From CAMDTE01 sp034679985 (GTDB taxonomy: Bacteria; Bacteroidota; Bacteroidia; Flavobacteriales; Schleiferiaceae), in NCBI GenBank assembly GCA_034679985.1, contig JAXITR010000006.1, forward strand, positions 4,764 through 68,763: a stretch of DNA of 64,000 nt. Direction: 5' to 3'. Numbering within the stretch: the stretch's first letter is position 1; each line of letters starts with the position of its first letter. Below, piece after piece: positions 26,450 to 35,236 of this stretch. Under the pieces are notes generated by a model, which was not told where the DNA came from, made no database searches, and saw only the letters and a program-made list of their open reading frames with translations. A program made the translations under genes and the position numbers.

Positions 26450-29400
26450 ATGCAATCGAAAGTTGATCACAACCCGGGTTCATTTGACTCCATTACCATC
26501 AGTTTGGCGTCTCCAGAGTTTCTCTTGGGGCGTTCCAGCGGTGAGGTTCTGAAGCCGGAAACCATTAACTACCGTACGCACAAGCCCGAGCGCGATGGCT
26601 TGTTCTGCGAGCGCATTTTTGGTCCGGTAAAGGATTTTGAATGTGCCTGCGGCAAGTACAAGCGCATCCGATACAAAGGGATTGTTTGCGACCGATGCGG
26701 GGTAGAGGTTACGGAAAAGAAAGTTCGTCGCGAGCGGATTGGTCACATCTCTTTGGTGGTACCGGTTGCGCACATTTGGTACTTCCGTTCCTTGCCAAAT
26801 AAAATTGGCTACTTACTGGGATTGCCCAGCAAGAAGTTGGACATGATCATTTACTACGAGCGTTACGTGGTGATCCAGCCGGGTCTGGCCGTAGACGCCG
26901 AAGGTAAATCCTTCCAGGTGCTCCAATTCTTGACAGAAGAAGAGTATTTGGACGCATTGGATCGTTTGCCCAAGCAGGACAACAACTTCTTGGAGGATAC
27001 CGACCCCAATAAATTCATCGCGAAAATGGGTGCTGAGGCCCTGTTGATGCTTTTGCAGCGTTTGAATTTGGCCGAATTGTCCTACGAATTGCGTCACCGC
27101 GCAAACAATGAGACCAGCCAACAGCGGAAGCAAGAGGCACTCAAGCGTTTGCAGGTGGTGGAGAACTTGCGCGAGGCCAACCTGCGCATGGAGAACAATC
27201 CGGAGTGGATGATCATGAAGGTGATCCCTGTAATTCCGCCAGAATTGCGCCCATTGGTTCCGTTGGACGGCGGTCGCTTCGCAACCTCCGACTTGAACGA
27301 TTTGTACCGTCGGGTCATCATCCGCAACAACCGTTTGAAGCGTTTGTTGGAAATCAAGGCTCCAGAAGTCATTTTGCGCAACGAAAAGCGCATGCTGCAG
27401 GAGGCTGTTGATAGCTTGTTTGACAACACCCGCAAGGCAAGCGCCGTGAAAACGGAAAGCAATCGTGCGTTGAAGTCTTTGTCCGACAGTTTGAAGGGCA
27501 AGCAGGGTCGATTCCGTCAAAACCTTTTGGGTAAGCGGGTAGACTACTCTGCGCGTTCCGTAATCGTTATTGGACCGGAATTGAAGCTGCACGAGTGCGG
27601 TTTGCCAAAGGACATGGCGGCGGAATTGTTCAAGCCGTTTGTGGTTCGCAAGTTGATTGAGCGTGGAATCGTTAAAACGGTTAAATCGGCGAAGAAAATC
27701 ATCGACAAGCGCGAACCCGTTGTTTGGGACATTTTGGAAAACGTGATGAAAGGGCACCCCGTGCTTTTGAACCGCGCTCCAACGTTGCACCGCTTGGGCA
27801 TTCAGTCCTTCCAGCCGAAGTTGATTGAGGGCAAGGCGATTCAGTTGCATCCGCTGACGTGTACGGCCTTCAACGCTGACTTTGACGGCGACCAGATGGC
27901 GGTTCACTTGCCTTTGGGACCTGCTGCTATTTTGGAAGCTCAGATTTTGATGTTGGCTTCGCACAACATTTTGAATCCGGCCAACGGTTCTCCAATTACG
28001 GTACCCTCACAAGACATGGTTTTGGGTCTGTACTACATGACCAAGGCCCGCAAAGACACCCCAGAGCACCCCATCAAGGGCGAAGGCAAGGTGTTCTATT
28101 CTCCGGAAGAAGTGATGATTGCTTACAACGAGAAGGCTGTGGATTTGCACGCCATCGTTAAAGTACGCACGCGCACCGTGGAGAATGGGGAGCACGTCAT
28201 CAAGTTGATTGAGACGACGGTAGGACGGATCCTGTTCAATCAGGTAGTTCCCGTTAAAGTAGGCTACATCAACGAATTGTTGACCAAGAAGGCCTTGCGC
28301 GACATCATTGCTGATGTATTGCGCAAGACGGACGTCCCCACGACTGCGAAGTTCTTGGACGACATGAAGAATTTGGGTTACACGAATGCCTTTAAAGGAG
28401 GACTGTCATTCTCTTTGGGAGACATCGTGGTACCGAAAGAAAAAGAATCCTTGATCCAAGGAGCAAATGAAGAGGTGGAAGGCATCTTCATGAACTACAA
28501 CATGGGTCTGATCACGAACAACGAACGTTACAATCAGGTGATTGACGTGTGGACCACCACCAACGCGCGTTTGACGCAGGCGGCCATGAACCACTTGATT
28601 CACGATCGTCAAGGATTTAACCCTATTTACATGATGTTGGACTCCGGTGCACGGGGTTCAAAAGAGCAGATTCGTCAGTTGTCCGGTATGCGCGGATTGA
28701 TGGCCAAGCCGCAAAAATCCGGTTCCGGAGGCGGTGAGATCATCGAGAACCCGATCATCTCGAACTTTAAAGAGGGTTTGTCCATCTTGGAGTACTTTAT
28801 TTCTACCCACGGTGCCCGTAAGGGTCTGGCGGATACGGCCTTGAAAACGGCCGACGCCGGATACTTGACGCGTCGTTTGGTGGACGTAGCGCAGGACGTC
28901 ATCATCAACGAAGACGATTGCGGAACGCTTCGCGGCTTGGAAATCACTCCTTTGAAGAAAAACGAGGAAGTGGTGGAGTCTTTGTACGATCGGATCTTGG
29001 GCCGTGTGGCCTTGGTGGATGTCATCGATCCATTAACGAGCGAAGTGTACGTTGAGTCCGGTTCGTTGATCAACGAACCAGCGGCCAAAGCCATTGCGGA
29101 TTCGCCTATTGAAATGGTGGAAGTTCGTTCCGCATTGACCTGCGAAAGCAAGCGCGGTATTTGCGCCAAGTGCTACGGTCGCAACTTGGCAACTGCCAAG
29201 CCGGTACAAACCGGTGAAACGGTTGGTGTCATTGCGGCTCAGTCCATCGGTGAGCCGGGAACTCAGTTGACCTTGCGTACGTTCCACGTGGGCGGTACTG
29301 CGGGCAACATTTCCGAGGAAAGCCGTTTGTTGACTCGTTTTGCGGGTAAACTGGAATTGGAAGAAGTTCGCACGGTTAAGGGAGAAGATGCAGAAGGAAA

Positions 29401-30754
29401 CATCATTGACATCGTCATTGGCCGTACTGGCGAAGTGAAGGTGGTGGATGAAAAAACCGGAATTGCAGTTCAAACCTCCAACATTCCCTACGGTTCTGCG
29501 TTGCGCGTGAAGCACGGCCAGAAAGTGGACAAGGGCGTAGAAGTTTGTTCTTGGGATCCGTACAATGCCGTTATCGTTGCCGAGACCTCTGGTATCATTG
29601 CGTACCAGGACATCGTTCAAGGCATTACCTACAAGGTTGAAATTGACGAGCAGACTGGCTTCCAGGACAAGGTTATTTCCGATTCCCGAAACAAGAAATT
29701 GGTACCTACGTTGCAAATTCGCGACAAGAAGGGTGGCGAGTTGAAGCACTACACCTTGCCTTTGGGTGCCCATTTGATGGTGAACGATGGTGAGGAGATC
29801 AAGGCCGGTAAGGTTTTGGTGAAGATTCCTCGTCGGGGTGCGAAATCTGGTGACATCACGGGCGGTTTGCCCCGCGTTACGGAATTGTTTGAAGCGCGCA
29901 ATCCGTCGAACCCGGCGGTTGTGGCTGAAATCGACGGAACGGTTTCGTACGGCAAGATTAAGCGCGGCAACCGCGAGATCATTATTGAAAGCCGCACGGG
30001 CGAGCAGCACCGCTACCTGATCAACTTGAACAAGCAGATCCTGGTACAGGAGAATGACTACGTACGCGCCGGCCACCCGCTGAGCGACGGAGCCATCACC
30101 CCATCGGATATTTTGGCCATTCAAGGTCCAACGAAGGTTCAGGAATACTTGGTCAACGAAATTCAAGAAGTTTACCGTCTGCAAGGCGTAAAAATCAACG
30201 ACAAGCACTTCGAGGTGATTGTACGTCAGATGATGCGCAAGGTGGAAATTCAAGACTCCGGCGATACGCTCTTCTTGGAAGGACACTTGGTGCACACGTC
30301 GGATTTCATTGAAGAGAACGACCGCATTTTCGACAAGAAAGTGGTGATTGATGCCGGAGACAGCGATGAGTTGAAGGAAGGCATGATCATCAATTCGCGT
30401 CGTCTTCGCGACGAGAACTCTCGTTTGAAGCGCATGGATAAGCGTGAAGTGACGGCTCGCGATGCAGAACCGGCTACTGCACGTGTGGTGCTGCAAGGAA
30501 TTACGCGTGCTTCGTTGCAAACGAAGTCCTTCATTTCAGCGGCGTCGTTCCAAGAAACCACCAAGGTATTGAACGAGGCGGCTGTGGCCGGCAAGGTAGA
30601 TACCCTGGACGGCTTGAAGGAAAACGTAATTGTGGGTCACCGCATCCCAGCGGGTACCGGCATGAAGCGTTACTACACGAGCATCGTGGGTTCCAAGGAA
30701 GACTACGACCGCATGATGGCGTCGAAAGAGGTAGATATTGAAGCAGCTGAATAA
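26450..30754 (+). CDS. rpoC: RNA polymerase subunit beta'
   Basis: 1434 residues. The zinc ribbon CACGKYKRIRYKGIVCDRCG lies near the N-terminus. The catalytic magnesium site NADFDGDQMAVH starts at about residue 475. A second zinc cluster occurs late (CESKRGICAKCYGRNL). ATG 26450 gives a 17-residue lead into SITISLASPEF as in relatives; a TTG at 26423 would add nine residues and cannot be excluded. Transcribed with rpoB and followed one base after its stop by a DUF3467 gene. Confidence 0.98.
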   Translation: MQSKVDHNPGSFDSITISLASPEFLLGRSSGEVLKPETINYRTHKPERDGLFCERIFGPVKDFECACGKYKRIRYKGIVCDRCGVEVTEKKVRRERIGHISLVVPVAHIWYFRSLPNKIGYLLGLPSKKLDMIIYYERYVVIQPGLAVDAEGKSFQVLQFLTEEEYLDALDRLPKQDNNFLEDTDPNKFIAKMGAEALLMLLQRLNLAELSYELRHRANNETSQQRKQEALKRLQVVENLREANLRMENNPEWMIMKVIPVIPPELRPLVPLDGGRFATSDLNDLYRRVIIRNNRLKRLLEIKAPEVILRNEKRMLQEAVDSLFDNTRKASAVKTESNRALKSLSDSLKGKQGRFRQNLLGKRVDYSARSVIVIGPELKLHECGLPKDMAAELFKPFVVRKLIERGIVKTVKSAKKIIDKREPVVWDILENVMKGHPVLLNRAPTLHRLGIQSFQPKLIEGKAIQLHPLTCTAFNADFDGDQMAVHLPLGPAAILEAQILMLASHNILNPANGSPITVPSQDMVLGLYYMTKARKDTPEHPIKGEGKVFYSPEEVMIAYNEKAVDLHAIVKVRTRTVENGEHVIKLIETTVGRILFNQVVPVKVGYINELLTKKALRDIIADVLRKTDVPTTAKFLDDMKNLGYTNAFKGGLSFSLGDIVVPKEKESLIQGANEEVEGIFMNYNMGLITNNERYNQVIDVWTTTNARLTQAAMNHLIHDRQGFNPIYMMLDSGARGSKEQIRQLSGMRGLMAKPQKSGSGGGEIIENPIISNFKEGLSILEYFISTHGARKGLADTALKTADAGYLTRRLVDVAQDVIINEDDCGTLRGLEITPLKKNEEVVESLYDRILGRVALVDVIDPLTSEVYVESGSLINEPAAKAIADSPIEMVEVRSALTCESKRGICAKCYGRNLATAKPVQTGETVGVIAAQSIGEPGTQLTLRTFHVGGTAGNISEESRLLTRFAGKLELEEVRTVKGEDAEGNIIDIVIGRTGEVKVVDEKTGIAVQTSNIPYGSALRVKHGQKVDKGVEVCSWDPYNAVIVAETSGIIAYQDIVQGITYKVEIDEQTGFQDKVISDSRNKKLVPTLQIRDKKGGELKHYTLPLGAHLMVNDGEEIKAGKVLVKIPRRGAKSGDITGGLPRVTELFEARNPSNPAVVAEIDGTVSYGKIKRGNREIIIESRTGEQHRYLINLNKQILVQENDYVRAGHPLSDGAITPSDILAIQGPTKVQEYLVNEIQEVYRLQGVKINDKHFEVIVRQMMRKVEIQDSGDTLFLEGHLVHTSDFIEENDRIFDKKVVIDAGDSDELKEGMIINSRRLRDENSRLKRMDKREVTARDAEPATARVVLQGITRASLQTKSFISAASFQETTKVLNEAAVAGKVDTLDGLKENVIVGHRIPAGTGMKRYYTSIVGSKEDYDRMMASKEVDIEAAE

Positions 30755-30755
30755 A

Positions 30756-31064
30756 ATGGACGCACCGCAAGAGAATCAAATTCAAGTGGAATTGTCGCCC
30801 GAAATGGCGGACGGTGTCTACAGCAATTTGGCCATCATCAACCACTCCCACACGGAGTTTGTGGTGGATTTCATTCAGTTGATGCCGGGGATTCCCAAGG
30901 CACGCGTTAAATCTCGCGTGATTTTGACCCCGCAGCACGCCAAGCGTTTGGTGGCGGCTTTGCAAGAAAACGTAGCCCGCTACGAGGAGGCACACGGGGA
31001 CATCGAAGAGAGTACGGCTCCGGCCATTCCGCTCCACTTCGGAGGTCCTGCTGGGCAGGCTTGA
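30756..31064 (+). CDS. DUF3467 family protein
   Basis: 102 residues. Family pattern: IQVELSPEMADGVYSNLAIINHSHTEFVVDFIQLMPG, then ARVKSRVILTPQHAKRLVAALQENVARYE. Its ATG lies one base after the rpoC stop and a strong terminator follows, so it is the last gene of the rpoBC transcript. This linkage is common in Bacteroidota, which hints at a role near transcription. No function is established. Confidence 0.85.
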   Translation: MDAPQENQIQVELSPEMADGVYSNLAIINHSHTEFVVDFIQLMPGIPKARVKSRVILTPQHAKRLVAALQENVARYEEAHGDIEESTAPAIPLHFGGPAGQA

Positions 31065-31088
31065 GCCGAACCATTAAATCGATGAAAA

Positions 31089-31121
31089 CGAAGGGGCCGT
31101 CTGAAAAGACGGCCCCTTTTT
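31089..31121 (+). terminator. Intrinsic terminator ending the rpoBC transcript
   Basis: Perfect stem AAGGGGCCGTCT (31091-31102) with AGACGGCCCCTT (31107-31118) around GAAA, a stable tetraloop, followed by TTT. Confidence 0.9.
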
Positions 31122-31163
31122 CGTTGGGCGGCGGTTCGCCCGCCCGATGAACGATTTACGTGT

Positions 31164-31391
31164 TTAACGACGCGGTTGAAAAAATGCATCCATGAGGACC
31201 TTCAGTCCCCAAAAGCCAAATCCGGCACCGCCAAAGAGGAAGGCGATGGTGATGAGGGCCCAAGTGTAGTCGCCACGTTGTACGGCAGGCGCACCCACCC
31301 AATGGTACAGAGCGGGCCCCGCAAACAGCAGCGGCAAGGCGATGGCAATGATGACGATTCCTTGGACGAGTTTGGATTTGTTGTAGGCCAT
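31164..31391 (-). CDS. Small two-helix membrane protein, DUF6095-like
   Basis: 75 residues with two hydrophobic helices: IVIIAIALPLLFAGPALYHWV and ALITIAFLFGGAGFGFWGLKVL, basic ends. Length, the ALPLLFAGP motif and the two-helix layout resemble the flavobacterial DUF6095 family. Function unknown. It lies downstream of the aminotransferase on the same strand, 37 bases away. Confidence 0.65.
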   Translation of the reverse strand: MAYNKSKLVQGIVIIAIALPLLFAGPALYHWVGAPAVQRGDYTWALITIAFLFGGAGFGFWGLKVLMDAFFQPRR

Positions 31392-31428
31392 GGTGGGTTG
31401 TTTTAGCGAGGGAATTGGCGCGGCGCGT

Positions 31429-32625
31429 TTAGTTGGGGTGTTGGCGCAAGGCGTCGGCTAGGATGTCGGTGCCGGAGCGCAATTCTTCCTCCGAGCAGGA
31501 GAGCGGAGGCGCAATGCGCAAGGCGGTGGACTCAAAGAGGAACCAATCCGTCAGAAGGCCGTTTTCCAGGGCGGAGTGCTGGATGCGGATGGCCCGGTCC
31601 AACGATCCAACGCCAACGGACCAGAGGAACCCAATCCCGGAAATTCCGGTGGTGTGGGGCAGTTGCTCCAAGAGGTTTTGCAGGAGGTGGGACTTGCGGG
31701 GAAGGTCGTGCAATTCGGGACCGTTTTGGAGGAGGTGCAGGGCGGCGTTGCCGGCAGCGCAGCTGACGGGGTGGCCGCCGAAGGTGGTGATGTGGCCCAG
31801 CATGGGGTTGTGCGCCAATTGATGCATTAAGGAACGGGGTGCGGCAAAGGCGCCTAAGGGCATGCCGCCGCCCAGGGCCTTGCCCAGGCAGAGAATGTCC
31901 GGTTGGAGCCCGTAGTGTTGGTAGGCAAAAAGGGAGCCGCTTCGGCCGAATCCACATTGAATTTCGTCCAAGATCAAAAGGGCTCCGGATCGGTGGCAGG
32001 CGTCTTGGAGCGCGGCCAAGAACTCGGGATTTCCGGGGCGGTACCCGCTTTCGCTTTGGATGGGCTCCACCAGCACGGCGGCGGTTTGGGAACCGATGGC
32101 ATCCAGTGCGGAGCGATTGTTGTACGGGAGGATGGTGTGTCCCGGAACCAAGGGACGGTAGGCGCTTTTGTATTCCTCGCTGCCCATGGCGCTCAGGGCT
32201 CCCGCCGTGGAGCCGTGGTAGGAGTGTTCAAACGAAACGATTTCCGTGCGTTGGGTGGCTCGCTTGGCCAATTTGAGCGCCCCCTCAATGGCTTCCGCTC
32301 CGGAATTGGTGAAGTAAACGCTGTCTAAGTGGTTGTCAAATGTTTGGATCAAGGCTTGTGCGTAAGCCACTTGAGGCTGCTGGACCATTTCGCCGTACAC
32401 CATGAGGTGCATGTAGCGAGCGGCTTGGTCTTGAACGGCAGATACGATTTCCGGCCGGCCGTGGCCCACGTTGCTGACGCCAATTCCGGAGATGAAATCC
32501 AGAATTCGAGAACCGTCGGGCCGGTAAAGGTAGGAACCTTCTGCTCGACTGATTTCCAATGCCAACGAAAAGTCCGTGGTTTGCGCGTTGTGGCGCAAAA
32601 ACAGATCTTTCAAACCAATGCCCAT
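31429..32625 (-). CDS. Class III PLP-dependent aminotransferase
   Basis: 398 residues of the acetylornithine/ornithine/4-aminobutyrate aminotransferase family. PLP lysine is Lys249 in LCLGKALGGGMPLGAF; the cofactor aspartate is Asp220 in LILDEIQCGFGR; NSGAEAIEGALKLA at about 107-120 binds phosphate. The ATG at 32625 is supported by a TACCTTTG box four bases upstream; a start at 32655 lies within it. No arginine or lysine pathway genes are nearby, so the substrate is not assigned. Confidence 0.85.
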   Translation of the reverse strand: MGIGLKDLFLRHNAQTTDFSLALEISRAEGSYLYRPDGSRILDFISGIGVSNVGHGRPEIVSAVQDQAARYMHLMVYGEMVQQPQVAYAQALIQTFDNHLDSVYFTNSGAEAIEGALKLAKRATQRTEIVSFEHSYHGSTAGALSAMGSEEYKSAYRPLVPGHTILPYNNRSALDAIGSQTAAVLVEPIQSESGYRPGNPEFLAALQDACHRSGALLILDEIQCGFGRSGSLFAYQHYGLQPDILCLGKALGGGMPLGAFAAPRSLMHQLAHNPMLGHITTFGGHPVSCAAGNAALHLLQNGPELHDLPRKSHLLQNLLEQLPHTTGISGIGFLWSVGVGSLDRAIRIQHSALENGLLTDWFLFESTALRIAPPLSCSEEELRSGTDILADALRQHPN

Positions 32626-32629
32626 GGTG

Positions 32630-32637
32630 CAAAGGTA
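32630..32637 (-). promoter_or_regulatory. -7 box for the aminotransferase, four bases from ATG
   Basis: TACCTTTG on the minus strand, ending four bases before the ATG at 32625. Another predicted leaderless start. Confidence 0.55.
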
Positions 32638-32693
32638 GGTGCGTGCTGCATGCAAAACGCGTCCTTGGGTGCCGCGTTTTGGGTTCTAGGGGG

Positions 32694-33269
32694 TCATTCC
32701 CAAATCGGTTCAGGGGCGTGCGGACCAGGCCGCCCGGGCCGGGGTGCTGGCCGTCCACCTCCTGGGCCACCCGGTCCTCCGGGTCCGCCCGGATGTGGCG
32801 GTCCTTGGCGCTCGCGAAGTTTATCGAGCATGGCCTCTTTGAACTGCACCTCGGCCACGTACAACATCAGTACTTTCTTGGCGGGCAGTACGTCCAAGAA
32901 TTTGGTGTGGTACGCCCGACGGATGCGCTCTTTATCGTCAAGGGCCTTGGCGTGCCGGCGCATGAGTTCTTCTGCTTCTTTCTCGGTCAAGGAAGCCCAA
33001 CGATCTGGATCTTCGGCCGCTCGACGGAGACCCCGCAGAGGTTCGCGGTCAACTTGGGCCAGTTCATCGCGGTAGGCTTCGTACAGGGGCCAAAATTTTT
33101 GCGCCTCCAACGGGGTGAGTTTTAGTTTGTGCGTTAGGAAGCCTATGTGTGCGGCTTCTACACGCTCCTTGGCTTGCTCCTTGCGGGCCGTTGGTTGCGC
33201 CGCGGCTACCGCAATGAAAACCACCCACAGAGCCGCAAAGAGGCTCATTTTGCCTGGTTTAAAGTTCAT
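32694..33269 (-). CDS. Periplasmic Spy/CpxP-like protein, third gene of the sigma operon
   Basis: 191 residues with a signal peptide (MSLFAALWVVFIAVAAAQP after a short lead). An all-helical acidic/basic region follows with FLTHKLKLTPLEAQKFWPLYEAYRD, the pattern of Spy/CpxP/LTXXQ-type proteins, which sense misfolded protein or metal. The tail (about 158-191) is Gly/Pro-rich and low complexity. It overlaps the preceding gene by four bases (33266-33269) and belongs to an ECF sigma operon, which fits an envelope-stress sensor. The specific signal is unknown. Confidence 0.65.
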   Translation of the reverse strand: MNFKPGKMSLFAALWVVFIAVAAAQPTARKEQAKERVEAAHIGFLTHKLKLTPLEAQKFWPLYEAYRDELAQVDREPLRGLRRAAEDPDRWASLTEKEAEELMRRHAKALDDKERIRRAYHTKFLDVLPAKKVLMLYVAEVQFKEAMLDKLRERQGPPHPGGPGGPGGPGGGRPAPRPGRPGPHAPEPIWE

Positions 33270-33604
33270 GATTTTGATGATTTTACAAGGATTATTTGAT
33301 CTAGTTCTTCATCCGACAACAGTTCACCCAATTCTTCCGGATTGGGTTCCCACGATCCATGCTCCAACGTCTCAACCAAATCGGTTGCAGTGGTTTTTTG
33401 AAGCCATTCCTCAGCCGGACCGGTGGTTGATGAGGTGGGTTCTGGGCGCATCCAAACCAGGAGCGACACAACTACTGCTGCCGCCAAAGTTGCGACCAAT
33501 CGCCGTGTACGCGTACGTTGGCGCTCGCGCTGGGGAACGGCGCTCAGTCGATTCTGCAGCAGCTTAATAGTTGCTTCGTTGAGGTGGATTCCGTCGTGTT
33601 TCAT
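33266..33604 (-). CDS. Single-pass membrane protein, probable anti-sigma partner
   Basis: 112 residues. A short basic cytoplasmic N-terminus (about 1-35), one membrane helix (LVATLAAAVVVSLLVWM, about 36-52), then an acidic periplasmic part. Overlaps the ECF sigma gene by four bases upstream and the Spy-like gene by four bases downstream. Size, topology and place fit an anti-sigma factor, but I see no ZAS-type zinc motif (HxxxCxxC), so this rests on context. Confidence 0.55.
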   Translation of the reverse strand: MKHDGIHLNEATIKLLQNRLSAVPQRERQRTRTRRLVATLAAAVVVSLLVWMRPEPTSSTTGPAEEWLQKTTATDLVETLEHGSWEPNPEELGELLSDEELDQIILVKSSKS

Positions 33605-34194
33605 GCGTTCTCTGCAGTTAAGAGGTCGTCGGCTGGATTTGGTTTAACCGTTTGTACCAGCGCACGAATTTTTTGGACGGCGTGGTGGTAGTTCGCTTTT
33701 AGTCCTCCTTCGGATGTACCGGTGATGGTGGCGATTTCCGAATAGGGCAATTCGTCGAAGTAGCGCAGTTGGAAGACCAGGCGTTGTTTTTCCGGCAATT
33801 GTGCTTGGGCCCGATGGAGCAAAGCCAGGGCGTCGTCTGCTTGAAAATAGACATCGTCGCTGACGCTCGTTGCGGCGGCTTCTGGAGCATCGGAAGCGCG
33901 CACGGTCCACAGCCTTCTTTTCTGTTGCTGGCGCAATGCTGTCAAGGCTTCGTTGGCAACGATTCGGTAGGTCCAGGTGGAGAATTTGGCTTCGCCCCTA
34001 AACTGGGGCAACGCGCGCCAAATGTTGATGAAAGCGTCTTGAAGCACGTCTTGAGCATCGTCGGAATCCAGTCCCATGCGCACCGCCAGCCGAAAGAGGG
34101 AGGGCGTTTGCGCACGAACCAAAAGCGCATAAGCCGCTTCGTACCGACGGTCGGAACAAAGGGCCGCAACTTCGTTTTCCTCGCGATCCGTCAT
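33601..34194 (-). CDS. ECF-family RNA polymerase sigma factor
   Basis: 197 residues. Region 2 (about 20-88) has DDAQDVLQDAFINIWR and FSTWTYRIVANEALTALR. Region 4 (about 120-182) has LPEKQRLVFQLRYFDELPYSEIA, a helix-turn-helix. It directs RNA polymerase to stress genes. First gene of a three-gene operon joined by ATGA overlaps with a membrane protein and a Spy-like protein. No usual TAnnTTTG box is seen in the 67-base spacer upstream, so it may transcribe itself. Confidence 0.9.
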   Translation of the reverse strand: MTDREENEVAALCSDRRYEAAYALLVRAQTPSLFRLAVRMGLDSDDAQDVLQDAFINIWRALPQFRGEAKFSTWTYRIVANEALTALRQQQKRRLWTVRASDAPEAAATSVSDDVYFQADDALALLHRAQAQLPEKQRLVFQLRYFDELPYSEIATITGTSEGGLKANYHHAVQKIRALVQTVKPNPADDLLTAENA

Positions 34195-34261
34195 GTACGG
34201 TTAGAGGAAGAATTCCGTCAAGGGTTTAATGGGCGAAAGGATTATTCGCGCCATCGGAAGA

Positions 34262-35224
34262 TTATCCCCGGCGAGAAAGCACGCGGTGGGCGGCTTGCAC
34301 GATGGCTTCTTCGTTCAACCCGTACTTGGCCATCAGGTCCTCCGGGGTTCCGCTTTCCCCAAACGAGTCACGAACGGCCACCATTTCCAAGGGCGTTGGC
34401 AGGTGCTGCGCCAGCAAGCCGGCTGTCAGTTCGCCCAATCCACCGTACTGCTGGTGTTCTTCAGCGGTTACCACGCAACCGGTCCGACGGATGGAGGCCA
34501 AAACGGCTTCTTCGTCAAAAGGCTTGATGGTGTGGATGTTGATGACTTCGGCGTTGACACCGGCGGCGGCCAATTTATCGGCTGCTTGAAGCGCGGGCCA
34601 CACCAAGTGACCCGTAGCCAGAAGCGTTACGTCTGATCCGCTGCGCAAGGTCAGTGCCTTTCCGATTTCAAAAGGCTGATCTGCGGGGGTGAAATTGGGA
34701 ACTTTGGGACGTCCAAAACGCAGGTAAACCGGGCCGTCGTAGTTAGCAATCGCAATGGTTGCGGCTTTGGTTTGGTTGAAATCACAGGGGTTGATGACCA
34801 CCATGCCCGGGAGCATGCGCATCATGCCGACGTCTTCCAAAATTTGGTGGGTAGCGCCGTCCTCGCCCAAGGTTAAGCCGGCGTGGCTGGCGCAAATCTT
34901 CACGTTTTTGCCGGAGTAGGCGATGCTTTGGCGAATTTGGTCGTACACCCGGCCGGTGCTGAAGTTGGCAAAGGTTCCGGTAAATGGAATTTTACCGCCG
35001 ACGGTCATGCCCGCAGCCATGCTCATCATGTTGGCTTCTGCAATGCCCACTTGGTAAAAACGATCCTGAAACTCAGCTGCAAAGGCGTCCATCTTCAACG
35101 AGCCCGTGAGGTCCGCGCACAGCGCCACCACGTTGGGGTTGGTGCGTCCGAGTTCGAGCAAACCGGCACCAAATCCGGAGCGCGTATCTTGATTTCCTTG
35201 GTTGGTCAATGCAGAAAGTTCCAT
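34262..35224 (-). CDS. Transketolase, C-terminal subunit
   Basis: 320 residues: the pyrimidine-binding and C-terminal domains of transketolase as a separate chain. It supplies the catalytic glutamate and the PYR-domain half of the thiamine diphosphate site to the partner chain. Visible motifs include QVGIAEANMMSMAAGMT and HAGLTLGEDGATHQILED. The partner N-terminal subunit is at 36633-37481, and a vWA gene lies between them. Transfers two-carbon units in the pentose phosphate pathway. All three genes are close on one strand (12- and 4-base gaps). Confidence 0.93.
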   Translation of the reverse strand: MELSALTNQGNQDTRSGFGAGLLELGRTNPNVVALCADLTGSLKMDAFAAEFQDRFYQVGIAEANMMSMAAGMTVGGKIPFTGTFANFSTGRVYDQIRQSIAYSGKNVKICASHAGLTLGEDGATHQILEDVGMMRMLPGMVVINPCDFNQTKAATIAIANYDGPVYLRFGRPKVPNFTPADQPFEIGKALTLRSGSDVTLLATGHLVWPALQAADKLAAAGVNAEVINIHTIKPFDEEAVLASIRRTGCVVTAEEHQQYGGLGELTAGLLAQHLPTPLEMVAVRDSFGESGTPEDLMAKYGLNEEAIVQAAHRVLSRRG

Positions 35225-35236
35225 AGAGCTAGTGAA

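Noticed and set aside
32750..32800. Gly/Pro-rich repeat at the end of the Spy-like gene as a separate repeat element
   Set aside because: It is in frame with the gene and encodes a low-complexity tail; no copies elsewhere in the window.
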